A stretch of DNA of 8,829 bases from DATHZQ01 sp035458525 (GTDB taxonomy: Bacteria > Actinomycetota > Acidimicrobiia > Spongiisociales > UBA5794): positions 1 to 8,829 of the forward strand of contig DATHZQ010000138.1 of NCBI GenBank assembly GCA_035458525.1, read 5' to 3'. Shown here piece by piece: positions 1 through 6,276 of this stretch. The position numbers and the translations under genes are program-made. The notes under the pieces were generated by a model, which searched no databases, was not told the origin of the DNA, and saw nothing but the letters and a program-made list of their open reading frames with translations. The number at the start of each line of letters is the position of its first letter. The first letter of the stretch is position 1.

Positions 1-523
1 CCTCGACCCCAAGGTCCACGATGGCGTCGAGCTCGTTCTGCAGCAGCGAGCGGTCGAGGCGGTATTCGGGGATGCCGAGCTTCATCATTCCGCCAAGCTG
101 CGCTGTGGCCTCGTACACCGTGACCCGGTACCCCAAGCGCCTCAGGTCGTGGGCGCACGCCATGCCGGCCGGACCACCGCCGACGATGCCGATGGATTGC
201 GGCCGATCCTCGGTTGGCGGGGCTGCAACCTCGAGCCACACCTTGCCCGCCTCGGCCTCGGGCCCGAACTTCTCGGTGACAAAACGCTTGAGCGCCCGGA
301 TGGCGATGGGACGGTCGATTTCGCCGCGACGGCACGCATCCTCGCATGGCGCCGCACACACCCGACCGCACACCGACGCAAAGGGGTTGGGCAGCCGTGC
401 TGTGAGGTAGGCCCCGAGATCGTCACCGTCGGCGATTGCCGCAACGTACGCCCCGGCATTGGTGTGAACCGGGCAAGCGGCAAGGCACGGGATGTTCTCG
501 TCGTAGAAGTGGAGCGGCTGCAT
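1..523 (-). CDS. GltD-like FAD/Fe-S NAD(P)H oxidoreductase (5' part, cut by window edge)
   Basis: The first 174 residues are present; the gene continues past base 1. Residues about 10-80 match the N-terminal Fe-S domain of glutamate synthase small subunits and dihydropyrimidine dehydrogenase: C13-x3-C17-P, then C52-GRV-C56-x3-C60-x3-C64. The leading CxxC pair usual in that family is absent, so one of the two expected clusters may be missing or differently ligated. Residues 111-121 (IGIVGGGPAGM) are the Rossmann GxGxxG site for FAD, and GGMMKLGIPEYRL at 144-156 is typical of GltD-like enzymes. The family moves electrons between NAD(P)H, FAD and Fe-S partners. The ATG shares its A with the stop of the upstream cytochrome c gene (TGATG), implying translational coupling. 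No GltB-like large subunit is seen, so the role is probably respiratory electron transfer rather than glutamate synthesis (inference). Family call is confident; substrate is unknown. Confidence 0.85.
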   Translation of the reverse strand, partial: MQPLHFYDENIPCLAACPVHTNAGAYVAAIADGDDLGAYLTARLPNPFASVCGRVCAAPCEDACRRGEIDRPIAIRALKRFVTEKFGPEAEAGKVWLEVAAPPTEDRPQSIGIVGGGPAGMACAHDLRRLGYRVTVYEATAQLGGMMKLGIPEYRLDRSLLQNELDAIVDLGVE

Positions 524-1311
524 CAGATGATGCGCTCTCGTTGCCCCCGGCGCAGCCCCCACAAGCCGAGCACGAGTGCGACGAACCACACGCCGGATCC
601 GATGAGATCCTGGATGATGCGGTCCGAGCGACTGACGGGACCCCACTCCATGAGGAAGCTGGGCAGGATCACGGTTGCCACGGTGAAGAACAGGAAGATG
701 ACGATGGCCTTCAGCCACGCCCGCGGCCAGTCGTAGTAGTGATTGTCGCCCTTCGCCATCAGGTACGGAGCTGCCACGAGCCCGGCAACGACCAGGAACG
801 CCAGGAAACCAAGAGCGTAGGTGACGGTCACGGCGAGCGGCAGCTCGGTTCCGGCGACATTCTCGGGCTGCGCTGCCCCGCCGGGTGCGGCGGGAGCGAC
901 CAGATCGTTCTGGAGGTACGCCGTGACCGCAGCGACCTGCTCGTCATCCAGCAGCTGGAACGCGGGCATCGCACTGTTGTAGATCTCGCCGTTGACCTCG
1001 ATCTCGCCGGTCAACCCGTTGCGGATGACCGTGCCGACGTAGTCGGCGTCGTCGATACGCGAGTTGTCGACCAGCGGGGGGAAAGAACCTGGGATGCCGC
1101 GGCCGTCTGCTTGATGGCACGCCACGCAGTTCGCCTCGTACACCGCCTGGCCGGCACGCAGCTGCTCGCCGGCCGGGTCGTCCCCGCCTTCAGCCGTGGC
1201 AGACGCCGCGGCAATGCTCCCCACCGTCCAGAAGACCACGAGGGTGACCACCAGGAGTGTCCGCCGAGACCAGCCCAAGGAACCCTCGCCGGGGACGCGT
1301 GAATACCACAC
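523..1311 (-). CDS. Membrane-anchored monoheme cytochrome c with extra C-terminal helices
   Basis: A 262-residue protein. An N-terminal hydrophobic segment (about 18-38) is followed by a class I cytochrome c domain (about 50-137) with the haem site C62-VA-C65-H66 and probable axial ligand M115 in SAMPAF. An Ala/Pro-rich linker (138-152) leads to three more hydrophobic segments (about 158-183, 198-220, 233-253) and a basic tail. The haem domain should lie outside the cytoplasmic membrane. The three trailing helices are not usual for a soluble-type cytochrome c and suggest an integral subunit of a larger complex. The gene is cotranscribed with the GltD-like flavoprotein and diverges from the ba3 oxidase operon, so it may donate electrons to CuA (inference). 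The start is uncertain: GTG at 1311 lacks a clear ribosome binding site, while TTG at 1278 has GAGGG four bases upstream and would remove 11 residues. Confidence 0.88.
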   Translation of the reverse strand: MWYSRVPGEGSLGWSRRTLLVVTLVVFWTVGSIAAASATAEGGDDPAGEQLRAGQAVYEANCVACHQADGRGIPGSFPPLVDNSRIDDADYVGTVIRNGLTGEIEVNGEIYNSAMPAFQLLDDEQVAAVTAYLQNDLVAPAAPGGAAQPENVAGTELPLAVTVTYALGFLAFLVVAGLVAAPYLMAKGDNHYYDWPRAWLKAIVIFLFFTVATVILPSFLMEWGPVSRSDRIIQDLIGSGVWFVALVLGLWGLRRGQRERII

Positions 1312-1388
1312 GACCGGATGGTATGAAGCGGGTACCCCCCCAACCCCGGGCCGATCGTCGCGGGGGTGAGGGACTTTGGCCCCCAGCC

Positions 1389-1407
1389 GGTGCCGTCGTC
1401 AGGCACC
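1389..1407. promoter_or_regulatory. Dyad GGTGCC-N7-GGCACC in the divergent promoter region
   Basis: Perfect 6-base inverted arms (1389-1394 and 1402-1407) are separated by seven bases, between the divergent cytochrome c and cbaD genes. Size and placement fit an operator for a dimeric regulator or a small leader hairpin. I cannot assign a regulator family. No convincing -35/-10 pair could be chosen for either direction in 1312-1449. Confidence 0.4.
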
Positions 1408-1410
1408 AAG

Positions 1411-1441
1411 CTCCCAGGAACCGCCGGTGACCTCCTGGGAG
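1411..1441 (+). promoter_or_regulatory. Leader hairpin overlapping the cbaD ribosome binding site
   Basis: CTCCCAGGA (1411-1419) and TCCTGGGAG (1433-1441) are perfect 9-base inverted arms around a 13-base loop. The Shine-Dalgarno sequence GGAGG (1438-1442) lies seven bases before the cbaD ATG at 1450, and four of its five bases fall in the right arm. As RNA, the stem would pair the ribosome binding site with CTCCC at 1411-1415. This could control translation of the oxidase operon, or the dyad could be a DNA operator. The dyad and overlap are seen; the function is inference. Confidence 0.5.
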
Positions 1442-1449
1442 GAAGAGGG

Positions 1450-1602
1450 ATGCCCGACGAAACGGGAGCACCTGACGATTTCGACGCGAACTTCCGGCCC
1501 ACGGGCACGGTCGCGGTCGTTGCGTTGTTCGTGATCGTGCTCATCTTGCTGTGGACCTCGATCTACTTGATTCTCATCGCCCGGGGAGTCACGACCGTAT
1601 GA
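1450..1602 (+). CDS. cbaD: ba3-type cytochrome c oxidase subunit IIa (single helix)
   Basis: A 50-residue protein with a short acidic N-terminus and one transmembrane helix (about 20-43) followed by ARG. The stretch from RPTG to the closing ARG closely resembles the small subunit IIa of Thermus thermophilus ba3 oxidase, a single helix that packs against subunits I and II and stands in for part of the usual subunit II helical hairpin. It precedes subunit II, giving the Thermus order IIa-II-I. ATG at 1450 is chosen because GGAGG sits seven bases upstream; the frame is open further upstream, but starts there lack such a site. Its stop overlaps the next start as ATGA (1599-1602), indicating coupled translation. 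At about 50 codons it is easily missed by automatic annotation. The assignment rests on sequence resemblance and position together. Confidence 0.85.
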   Translation: MPDETGAPDDFDANFRPTGTVAVVALFVIVLILLWTSIYLILIARGVTTV

Positions 1603-2150
1603 GCGACGACGGCAAAGGTGCGCCATCGGTGGCGGATCAGCCGGCGGTGCACGAGCCGTCGAACAGCTGGATCGACCCCACAGAGCGCAAGTGGTTCGGT
1701 TTCTCGATCGTGCTGCTCGTGGCCTTCGCCATCACGGTCGGGGTCGCCGGCTTTGCGCTCGGTTTCCAGGTCCCGGGCTCGGAGGCACGAGTCAACCCGA
1801 ACACGGTGGCCGACGAGCCGCCGTTCAACGAGCCCGGCCTCCGTGAGCTGGCGCCCGGCGAGTACGAGGTCTACATGCTGGCCAAGCAGTTCCTCTACGA
1901 GCCCAACCTGATCACGGTCCCGGAAGGATCCCGCGTCACGTTCTTCGTGACGGCTACGGACGTCCAGCACGGCTTCAAGCTGCAGGACACCAACGTCAAC
2001 ATGCAAATCGTGCCCGGCCAGGTCTCCCGGCTCACGGCGGAGTTCGACGAGCCCGGAACGTATCCGTTCATCTGCCACGAGTTCTGCGGCCTCGGCCATG
2101 CGGCGATGTTCGGAAATCTGGTCGTCGAGCCTGCTGCGGAAGGGGAGTGA
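1599..2150 (+). CDS. cbaB: ba3-type cytochrome c oxidase subunit II (CuA)
   Basis: A 183-residue protein that receives electrons from cytochrome c at the binuclear CuA centre and passes them to the haems of subunit I. It has a cytoplasmic N-terminus, one membrane helix (about 34-56) and an exoplasmic cupredoxin domain (about 85-178). CuA ligands are visible: H124 in VQHGF, then C159, E161 (backbone oxygen ligand), C163, H167 and M170 in CHEFCGLGHAAM. A single N-terminal helix and short length are typical of B-family enzymes; A-family subunit II has two helices. There is no fused cytochrome c domain, so a separate cytochrome c donor is needed. The ATG at 1599 overlaps the cbaD stop and has GGGGAG about ten bases upstream; an earlier in-frame ATG at 1551 lies inside cbaD and is less likely. 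Confidence 0.96.
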   Translation: MSDDGKGAPSVADQPAVHEPSNSWIDPTERKWFGFSIVLLVAFAITVGVAGFALGFQVPGSEARVNPNTVADEPPFNEPGLRELAPGEYEVYMLAKQFLYEPNLITVPEGSRVTFFVTATDVQHGFKLQDTNVNMQIVPGQVSRLTAEFDEPGTYPFICHEFCGLGHAAMFGNLVVEPAAEGE

Positions 2151-2154
2151 CGCC

Positions 2155-3810
2155 GTGCTAGTCACGGAGACCGAGTACGGAGTCACCCGCGAGGACAAGC
2201 GATTCATCTCGCAGCACCTCTTCTTTGCGATCCTTGCGCTCTCGATCGGCAGCCTGTTCGGCCCGATGCAGTCCTTCGAGTACGCCGGGGTCGACGTCTA
2301 CCCGTATCTCGAGCCGCTGCTGCAGTCCTACTACCAGGGCCTCACGCTCCACGGAGTGCTGAACGCATTGGTGTGGACCACGTTCTTCATCACCGGGTTC
2401 CTCACGCTGATGATGCTGAAGGGCCTCCAACGGCCTCTCGTCTACCCCATGGTCAACAAGGTTGGGTTCTGGACGATGGTCGTAGGCCTCGTCGTCACGG
2501 CAATCCCGATCCTGATCGACGAAGCGACCGTCCTCTACACCTTCTATCCGCCGCTCGAGGCCAACGCGCTCTTCTACATCGGGCTCGTACTCGTGGTGGT
2601 GGGCAGCTGGATCGAGGGCTACGGCTTCTACTTCACGTACCGGGCGTGGCGCAAGGACAACCCCGACACCCGCACACCGTTCGTGTCATTCGCAGCCGTC
2701 CTGACGATGGTCCTCTGGCAATTCGCCACCCTGGGCGTGGCCGTCGAGATCCTGACGATGCTGCTGCCGTTCTCCCTCGGACTCATCGACGGCACCGATC
2801 CGGAGCTCGCCCGCACCTACTTCTGGTTCACCGGCCACCCACTCGTCTACTTCTGGCTGCTCCCCGCCTACCTGTCGTGGTACGGCCTGCTGCCGCGCCA
2901 GGCCGGGGGCAAGCTGTTCAGCGACGCCCTCGCCCGGCTCGCCTTCTGGCTGTTCCTCCTGCTGTCGATCCCCGTCGGTTTCCACCATCAGTTCGCCGAT
3001 CCCGGCATCCCGGAAGGGTGGAAGGCCATCCACGCCGTCCTCACGTACGGCGTGGCATTCCCCTCGCTGCTCACGCTGTTCACGGTGGTGGCATCGCTCG
3101 AGTACGCCGGACGCAAACGGGGAGGCACGGGCCGGCTCGGATGGATTCGGACGCTGCCATGGGGCGACCCGTCGGTGTCCGCCCAGCTACTCGCCGGCAT
3201 CCTCTTCATGTTCGGCGGCATCGGCGGGATCACCAACGCGTCCTACGACGTCAACCTGGTGATCCACAACACGGCGTGGATCGTGGGGCACTTCCATCTG
3301 ACCGTGGCGACAGCCGTGACCCTGTCGTTCATGGGCATCAGCTACTGGCTCGTCCCCTACCTCACCGGCAACCGGCTGTGGAAACCGAAGTGGGCGGTGG
3401 CCCAAACGTGGGTCTGGTTCGTCGGCATGATCATCTTCTCGAACGCACTGCACGTCCTGGGTCTGCTGGGCGCACCGCGCCGTACGCCCCTCGGCAGTGC
3501 CCCGTACGTGCCGGAGGAGTGGTCCGGCCACCTCTTCCGTGTCGGCGTCGGCGGCTTCTTCCTGCTCATCGGCGTCGTCCTCTACGTCGTGATCATGATT
3601 CGGACGGCGTGGAGCAAGGACAAGCTCGCCGAGGGCGAGGAGATGGAGGTGCCCATCGCCGAGGCGCTGCACGACCCCCAGCAGACGCCGGTCTTCCTCG
3701 ACCGCTGGCGGCCGTGGCTCATCGCCACGGGTGCGCTGATCGTCATCGCCTACGGGCCGCAATTGTTCGAGATGATCACGAACATCCAGCTCACTTCGCC
3801 GGGATACTGA
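2155..3810 (+). CDS. cbaA: ba3-type (B-family) cytochrome c oxidase subunit I
   Basis: A 551-residue, multi-helix haem-copper subunit that reduces O2 to water and pumps protons. The low-spin haem b ligands are H66 (LTLHGVLNA) and H381. The CuB ligands are H228, H277 and H278 (GFHHQFADPG), with Y232 placed to form the His-Tyr crosslink (GHPLVYFW). The high-spin haem ligand is H379 (VGHFHLTV). Residues matching the Thermus ba3 K-pathway (Y239, Y243, S304, T307) are conserved. The sequence is very close to Thermus CbaA, especially around HPLVYFWLLPAY, so this is a B-family enzyme, a group usually associated with high O2 affinity. GTG at 2155 is chosen as start: GGAAGGGGAG lies seven bases upstream and the gap to cbaB is four bases. 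The ATG at 2098 would overlap cbaB by over 50 bases. It is the last gene before two strong hairpins. Confidence 0.97.
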   Translation: MLVTETEYGVTREDKRFISQHLFFAILALSIGSLFGPMQSFEYAGVDVYPYLEPLLQSYYQGLTLHGVLNALVWTTFFITGFLTLMMLKGLQRPLVYPMVNKVGFWTMVVGLVVTAIPILIDEATVLYTFYPPLEANALFYIGLVLVVVGSWIEGYGFYFTYRAWRKDNPDTRTPFVSFAAVLTMVLWQFATLGVAVEILTMLLPFSLGLIDGTDPELARTYFWFTGHPLVYFWLLPAYLSWYGLLPRQAGGKLFSDALARLAFWLFLLLSIPVGFHHQFADPGIPEGWKAIHAVLTYGVAFPSLLTLFTVVASLEYAGRKRGGTGRLGWIRTLPWGDPSVSAQLLAGILFMFGGIGGITNASYDVNLVIHNTAWIVGHFHLTVATAVTLSFMGISYWLVPYLTGNRLWKPKWAVAQTWVWFVGMIIFSNALHVLGLLGAPRRTPLGSAPYVPEEWSGHLFRVGVGGFFLLIGVVLYVVIMIRTAWSKDKLAEGEEMEVPIAEALHDPQQTPVFLDRWRPWLIATGALIVIAYGPQLFEMITNIQLTSPGY

Positions 3811-3818
3811 TGGATCTC

Positions 3819-3838
3819 GCCGCAAGCAGGCTTGCGGC
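3819..3838 (+). repeat. Hairpin just downstream of cbaA
   Basis: GCCGCAAGC and GCTTGCGGC are perfect 9-base inverted arms separated by two bases, eight bases after the cbaA stop codon. A realistic RNA fold gives eight pairs and a four-base loop. No U-rich tail follows. With the stronger hairpin at 3848-3874 it forms a tandem pair that could end transcription or protect the 3' end of the oxidase mRNA. Confidence 0.6.
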
Positions 3839-3847
3839 ACGGAGCCT

Positions 3848-3874
3848 CGGGGTCGCTCACCGCGAGCGACCCCG
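3848..3874 (+). terminator. Probable transcription terminator of the cba operon
   Basis: An 11-base perfect stem (CGGGGTCGCTC at 3848-3858, GAGCGACCCCG at 3864-3874) encloses a five-base loop, and a T/G wobble extends it. The trailing sequence GTTCTCGTC is pyrimidine-rich but not a real U tract. High-GC bacteria often show terminators of this form. It lies 38 bases past cbaA and 95 bases before the fusion gene, so the downstream gene may need its own promoter in about 3875-3968, where I see no clear -35/-10 pair. Confidence 0.6.
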
Positions 3875-3968
3875 GTTCTCGTCGTGACAGCGGCTCGCCG
3901 CCGGGACCGTCGCCTCGCCCTCGGGTTGATTGCGAGGAGCTCGTCCGCCCGCAACGGCGCTCGTTGGG

Positions 3969-6275
3969 ATGACTGACACGCGCAAGCCGCACGAGTCGAC
4001 CGCGCCCGCAGCGTCCGTCGATTGGGAGGACCGGGCTTCGGGTCCCTGGCATCGGGGGCTGGTGTGGCTGGAGGGCGTGACGCTGCGAGTGGAGCGCGGG
4101 GTTCGCTGGATCGTGCGTCGGCCCGAGGTGAATCCCCTCTATCACACGGGCACGATCACGATCTTCCTCCTCGTGCTGATCTTCGCCAGCGGGCTATACC
4201 TGACGATGTTCTTCCAGTTCGGATTCGAGGCCTCGTATCGGGCCGTCGATGCCCTCGAGAGCAACTTCGTCGGACGCTTCATGCGAGCGCTGCACCGTTA
4301 CGCCTCGATTGCCGCAATTGTGACGGCTGCGATCCACGGCTGGCGTACGTTCGTCATGCGCCGATTCGCCGGGGCTCGCCGAATGCCATGGGCAACCGGC
4401 GTGAGCATGGTGGCCGTGTTGTGGGTCGTCGGCGTCACCGGCTACTGGCTGATCTGGGACGAGCGAGCGCAGGTCTTCAATGATGCACTGACGCGGGCGA
4501 TCAGCGGCACCAGTCTCGGCCTCGACTTCCTCATCGACTTCGTGCTCACCGACGCCGCGGGATCCGGCTGGCCATTCCTCCTCATCCTGATCACGATCCA
4601 CGTAGGCCTCTCGCTGGTCGTTGGCGGCCTGCTCTGGTACCACTTGAAGCGGCTCACCCGCCGCCACTGGATGCCGCCTCCGGTCTGGCTGTGGATCGTC
4701 GGGGGAACGACGGTCATCGTCTCCGTGGCAATTCCCGTCGGCATGCTCCCCCCCGTCGACCGGCATCTGGTGCCGGGAACGGTGCCCCTCGATCCGTTCT
4801 TCCTCTTCCTGCTCCCCGGCACGCTGAGCTGGCCACCGGCGGTGCTCTGGGCAGGGGCCACCGTGCTGCTCGGACTCGTCGTCTTCCTCCCATGGGTGCT
4901 CAGGGCGACCGCCCTACCCCCGATCGTCGTGAGCGAGGACCGCTGCATCGGCTGTACGCTCTGCGTCGCCGACTGTCCGTACCGTGCCCTCGAGATGGTC
5001 ATCCGAGACGACGAGGGCGACCACCCGCAGCTTGCCGTCGTCCACGAATCCCTCTGCGTTTCGTGCGGCATCTGCATCGGAACCTGCCCTACCAATGCGC
5101 TGACCTTGGGCACGTCACCGGCCGAGCCGCTATGGGAGGCGGCCACTACCACCGGCGAGAAGGCGATCACCTTCGTCTGCGAACGCCACATGCTGCACGG
5201 CGCCGCCCATCTGAACGCCGACTCCGCGGTCATCCCGCTTCCCTGCGTCGGCATGGCGCACCCCGAGCTCGCCGCCCAAGCGATCGATGCCGGTGCCGCC
5301 TCCGTCACCTTCGTCGGATGCGCCGCAGACGACTGCGCCAACCTCGAAGGCAACGTCTGGCTGCAAGATCGCCTGGACCGCACCCGACGGCCGAAACTGA
5401 AACGCCGCCATCTCGACAAGCCCATTGTCACGGCCTGGCTCCCACCCGACGCCACCGGCGAGGCAGCCCACGCCGCGGCACTACCGCCGAATGAGGCCTA
5501 CCCGGCCACCATCCGCGACCAGGAGGCCGGGGCCGACACGCGCCGCCTGATCGCGCCTGCCGTGTTCGTTCTCGTGGCCGGAGTCCTCACCGTCGTGTTG
5601 TCCATGCTCCCGTTCGATCCCGGCGGCAACGATCAGGCACGGATCGAGATCGCCCTCGACCATCGGGACGGAACACCCCTCACGATTGGTCCCGACGACC
5701 CGCTCCCGGCCGACGCCATCCCGGCACGACTGATCCTCGACGTCGACGGCGCCACCGTCCTCGACGAGACCTACCCGTTCGTGACCGCAGACGGAGGCGA
5801 CACGTCCCTGGCGTTCGAGCGCGTCCCGATCACCCCGGGAACACATGCCGTGACCCTCGTTCTCGACGACGGGGCAGAGATCGTCGTCGTTTTCGAGGAC
5901 ACGGTTGCGCTCGACCCGGGCCAAACGTTGACCATCGACATCCTCGACGCCCAAGTCGTAGCAATGGCCGACGCGGGCCGCTCGCTCTACTTCGAGACGA
6001 CGATCGGCAGCAACGCCGGATGCCGCATCTGCCACTCCCTCGACCCCGACGTCACGCTGGTGGGACCGACCTTCGGTGGCGTCGCGACTCGAGCTGCCTC
6101 GCGTGTGCCCGGCCTCACCGCCGAGGAGTACCTCCGACAGTCCATCCTCGATCCCGATGCGTTCGTGGTCGACGGCTTCTCCGCCGGCCAGATGATCCCG
6201 ACCTACCTGGAGATCCTGTCCGAAGAGGACGTCGACAACCTCGTGGCCTTCCTGCTCACGCTGGAGGAAGAATGA
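3969..6275 (+). CDS. Cytochrome b / 2x[4Fe-4S] ferredoxin / MvhD-FlpD / cytochrome c fusion protein
   Basis: A 768-residue multidomain redox protein. Residues 40-230 are a cytochrome b N-terminal domain with two haem pairs spaced 14 apart: H109/H123 (LHRYAS...AIHGWR) and H211/H225 (ITIHVG...WYHLKR). More helices follow to about 312. The segment PLDPFFLF (273-280) may correspond to the Qo-site PEWY region, but degenerate. Residues 322-378 hold two ferredoxin motifs: C326, C329, C332, C336 and C363, C366, C369, C373. Residues 398-495 resemble MvhD/FlpD (C404, C426, C451, C456), with H407 where the first CxxC would have its second Cys. A membrane helix (527-547) and a beta-rich region (555-660) precede a cytochrome c domain with C685-RI-C688-H689 and probable ligand M742. 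The Fe-S domains should be cytoplasmic and haem c exoplasmic. TTG at 3930 is an alternative start; neither start has a strong ribosome binding site. Domains are clear; the reaction is inference. Confidence 0.9.
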   Translation: MTDTRKPHESTAPAASVDWEDRASGPWHRGLVWLEGVTLRVERGVRWIVRRPEVNPLYHTGTITIFLLVLIFASGLYLTMFFQFGFEASYRAVDALESNFVGRFMRALHRYASIAAIVTAAIHGWRTFVMRRFAGARRMPWATGVSMVAVLWVVGVTGYWLIWDERAQVFNDALTRAISGTSLGLDFLIDFVLTDAAGSGWPFLLILITIHVGLSLVVGGLLWYHLKRLTRRHWMPPPVWLWIVGGTTVIVSVAIPVGMLPPVDRHLVPGTVPLDPFFLFLLPGTLSWPPAVLWAGATVLLGLVVFLPWVLRATALPPIVVSEDRCIGCTLCVADCPYRALEMVIRDDEGDHPQLAVVHESLCVSCGICIGTCPTNALTLGTSPAEPLWEAATTTGEKAITFVCERHMLHGAAHLNADSAVIPLPCVGMAHPELAAQAIDAGAASVTFVGCAADDCANLEGNVWLQDRLDRTRRPKLKRRHLDKPIVTAWLPPDATGEAAHAAALPPNEAYPATIRDQEAGADTRRLIAPAVFVLVAGVLTVVLSMLPFDPGGNDQARIEIALDHRDGTPLTIGPDDPLPADAIPARLILDVDGATVLDETYPFVTADGGDTSLAFERVPITPGTHAVTLVLDDGAEIVVVFEDTVALDPGQTLTIDILDAQVVAMADAGRSLYFETTIGSNAGCRICHSLDPDVTLVGPTFGGVATRAASRVPGLTAEEYLRQSILDPDAFVVDGFSAGQMIPTYLEILSEEDVDNLVAFLLTLEEE

Positions 6276-6276
6276 C

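Noticed and set aside
436..1302. Long plus-strand open frame opposite the cytochrome c gene
   Set aside because: Its product is charged and low-complexity with no domain, whereas the minus strand encodes a clear haem protein. It is a high-GC antisense shadow.
1334..1367. ACCCCC...GGGGGT arms resembling a copper (CsoR-like) operator
   Set aside because: The arms are simple C and G runs more than 20 bases apart; without flanking specificity this is expected in GC-rich DNA.
3187..3954. Minus-strand open frame opposite the end of cbaA
   Set aside because: Asp/Arg/Glu-rich antisense shadow of a membrane protein gene.
4442..5455. Long minus-strand open frame opposite the fusion gene
   Set aside because: Ser/Arg-rich translation with no fold or start signal, lying opposite clear cytochrome b and ferredoxin motifs.
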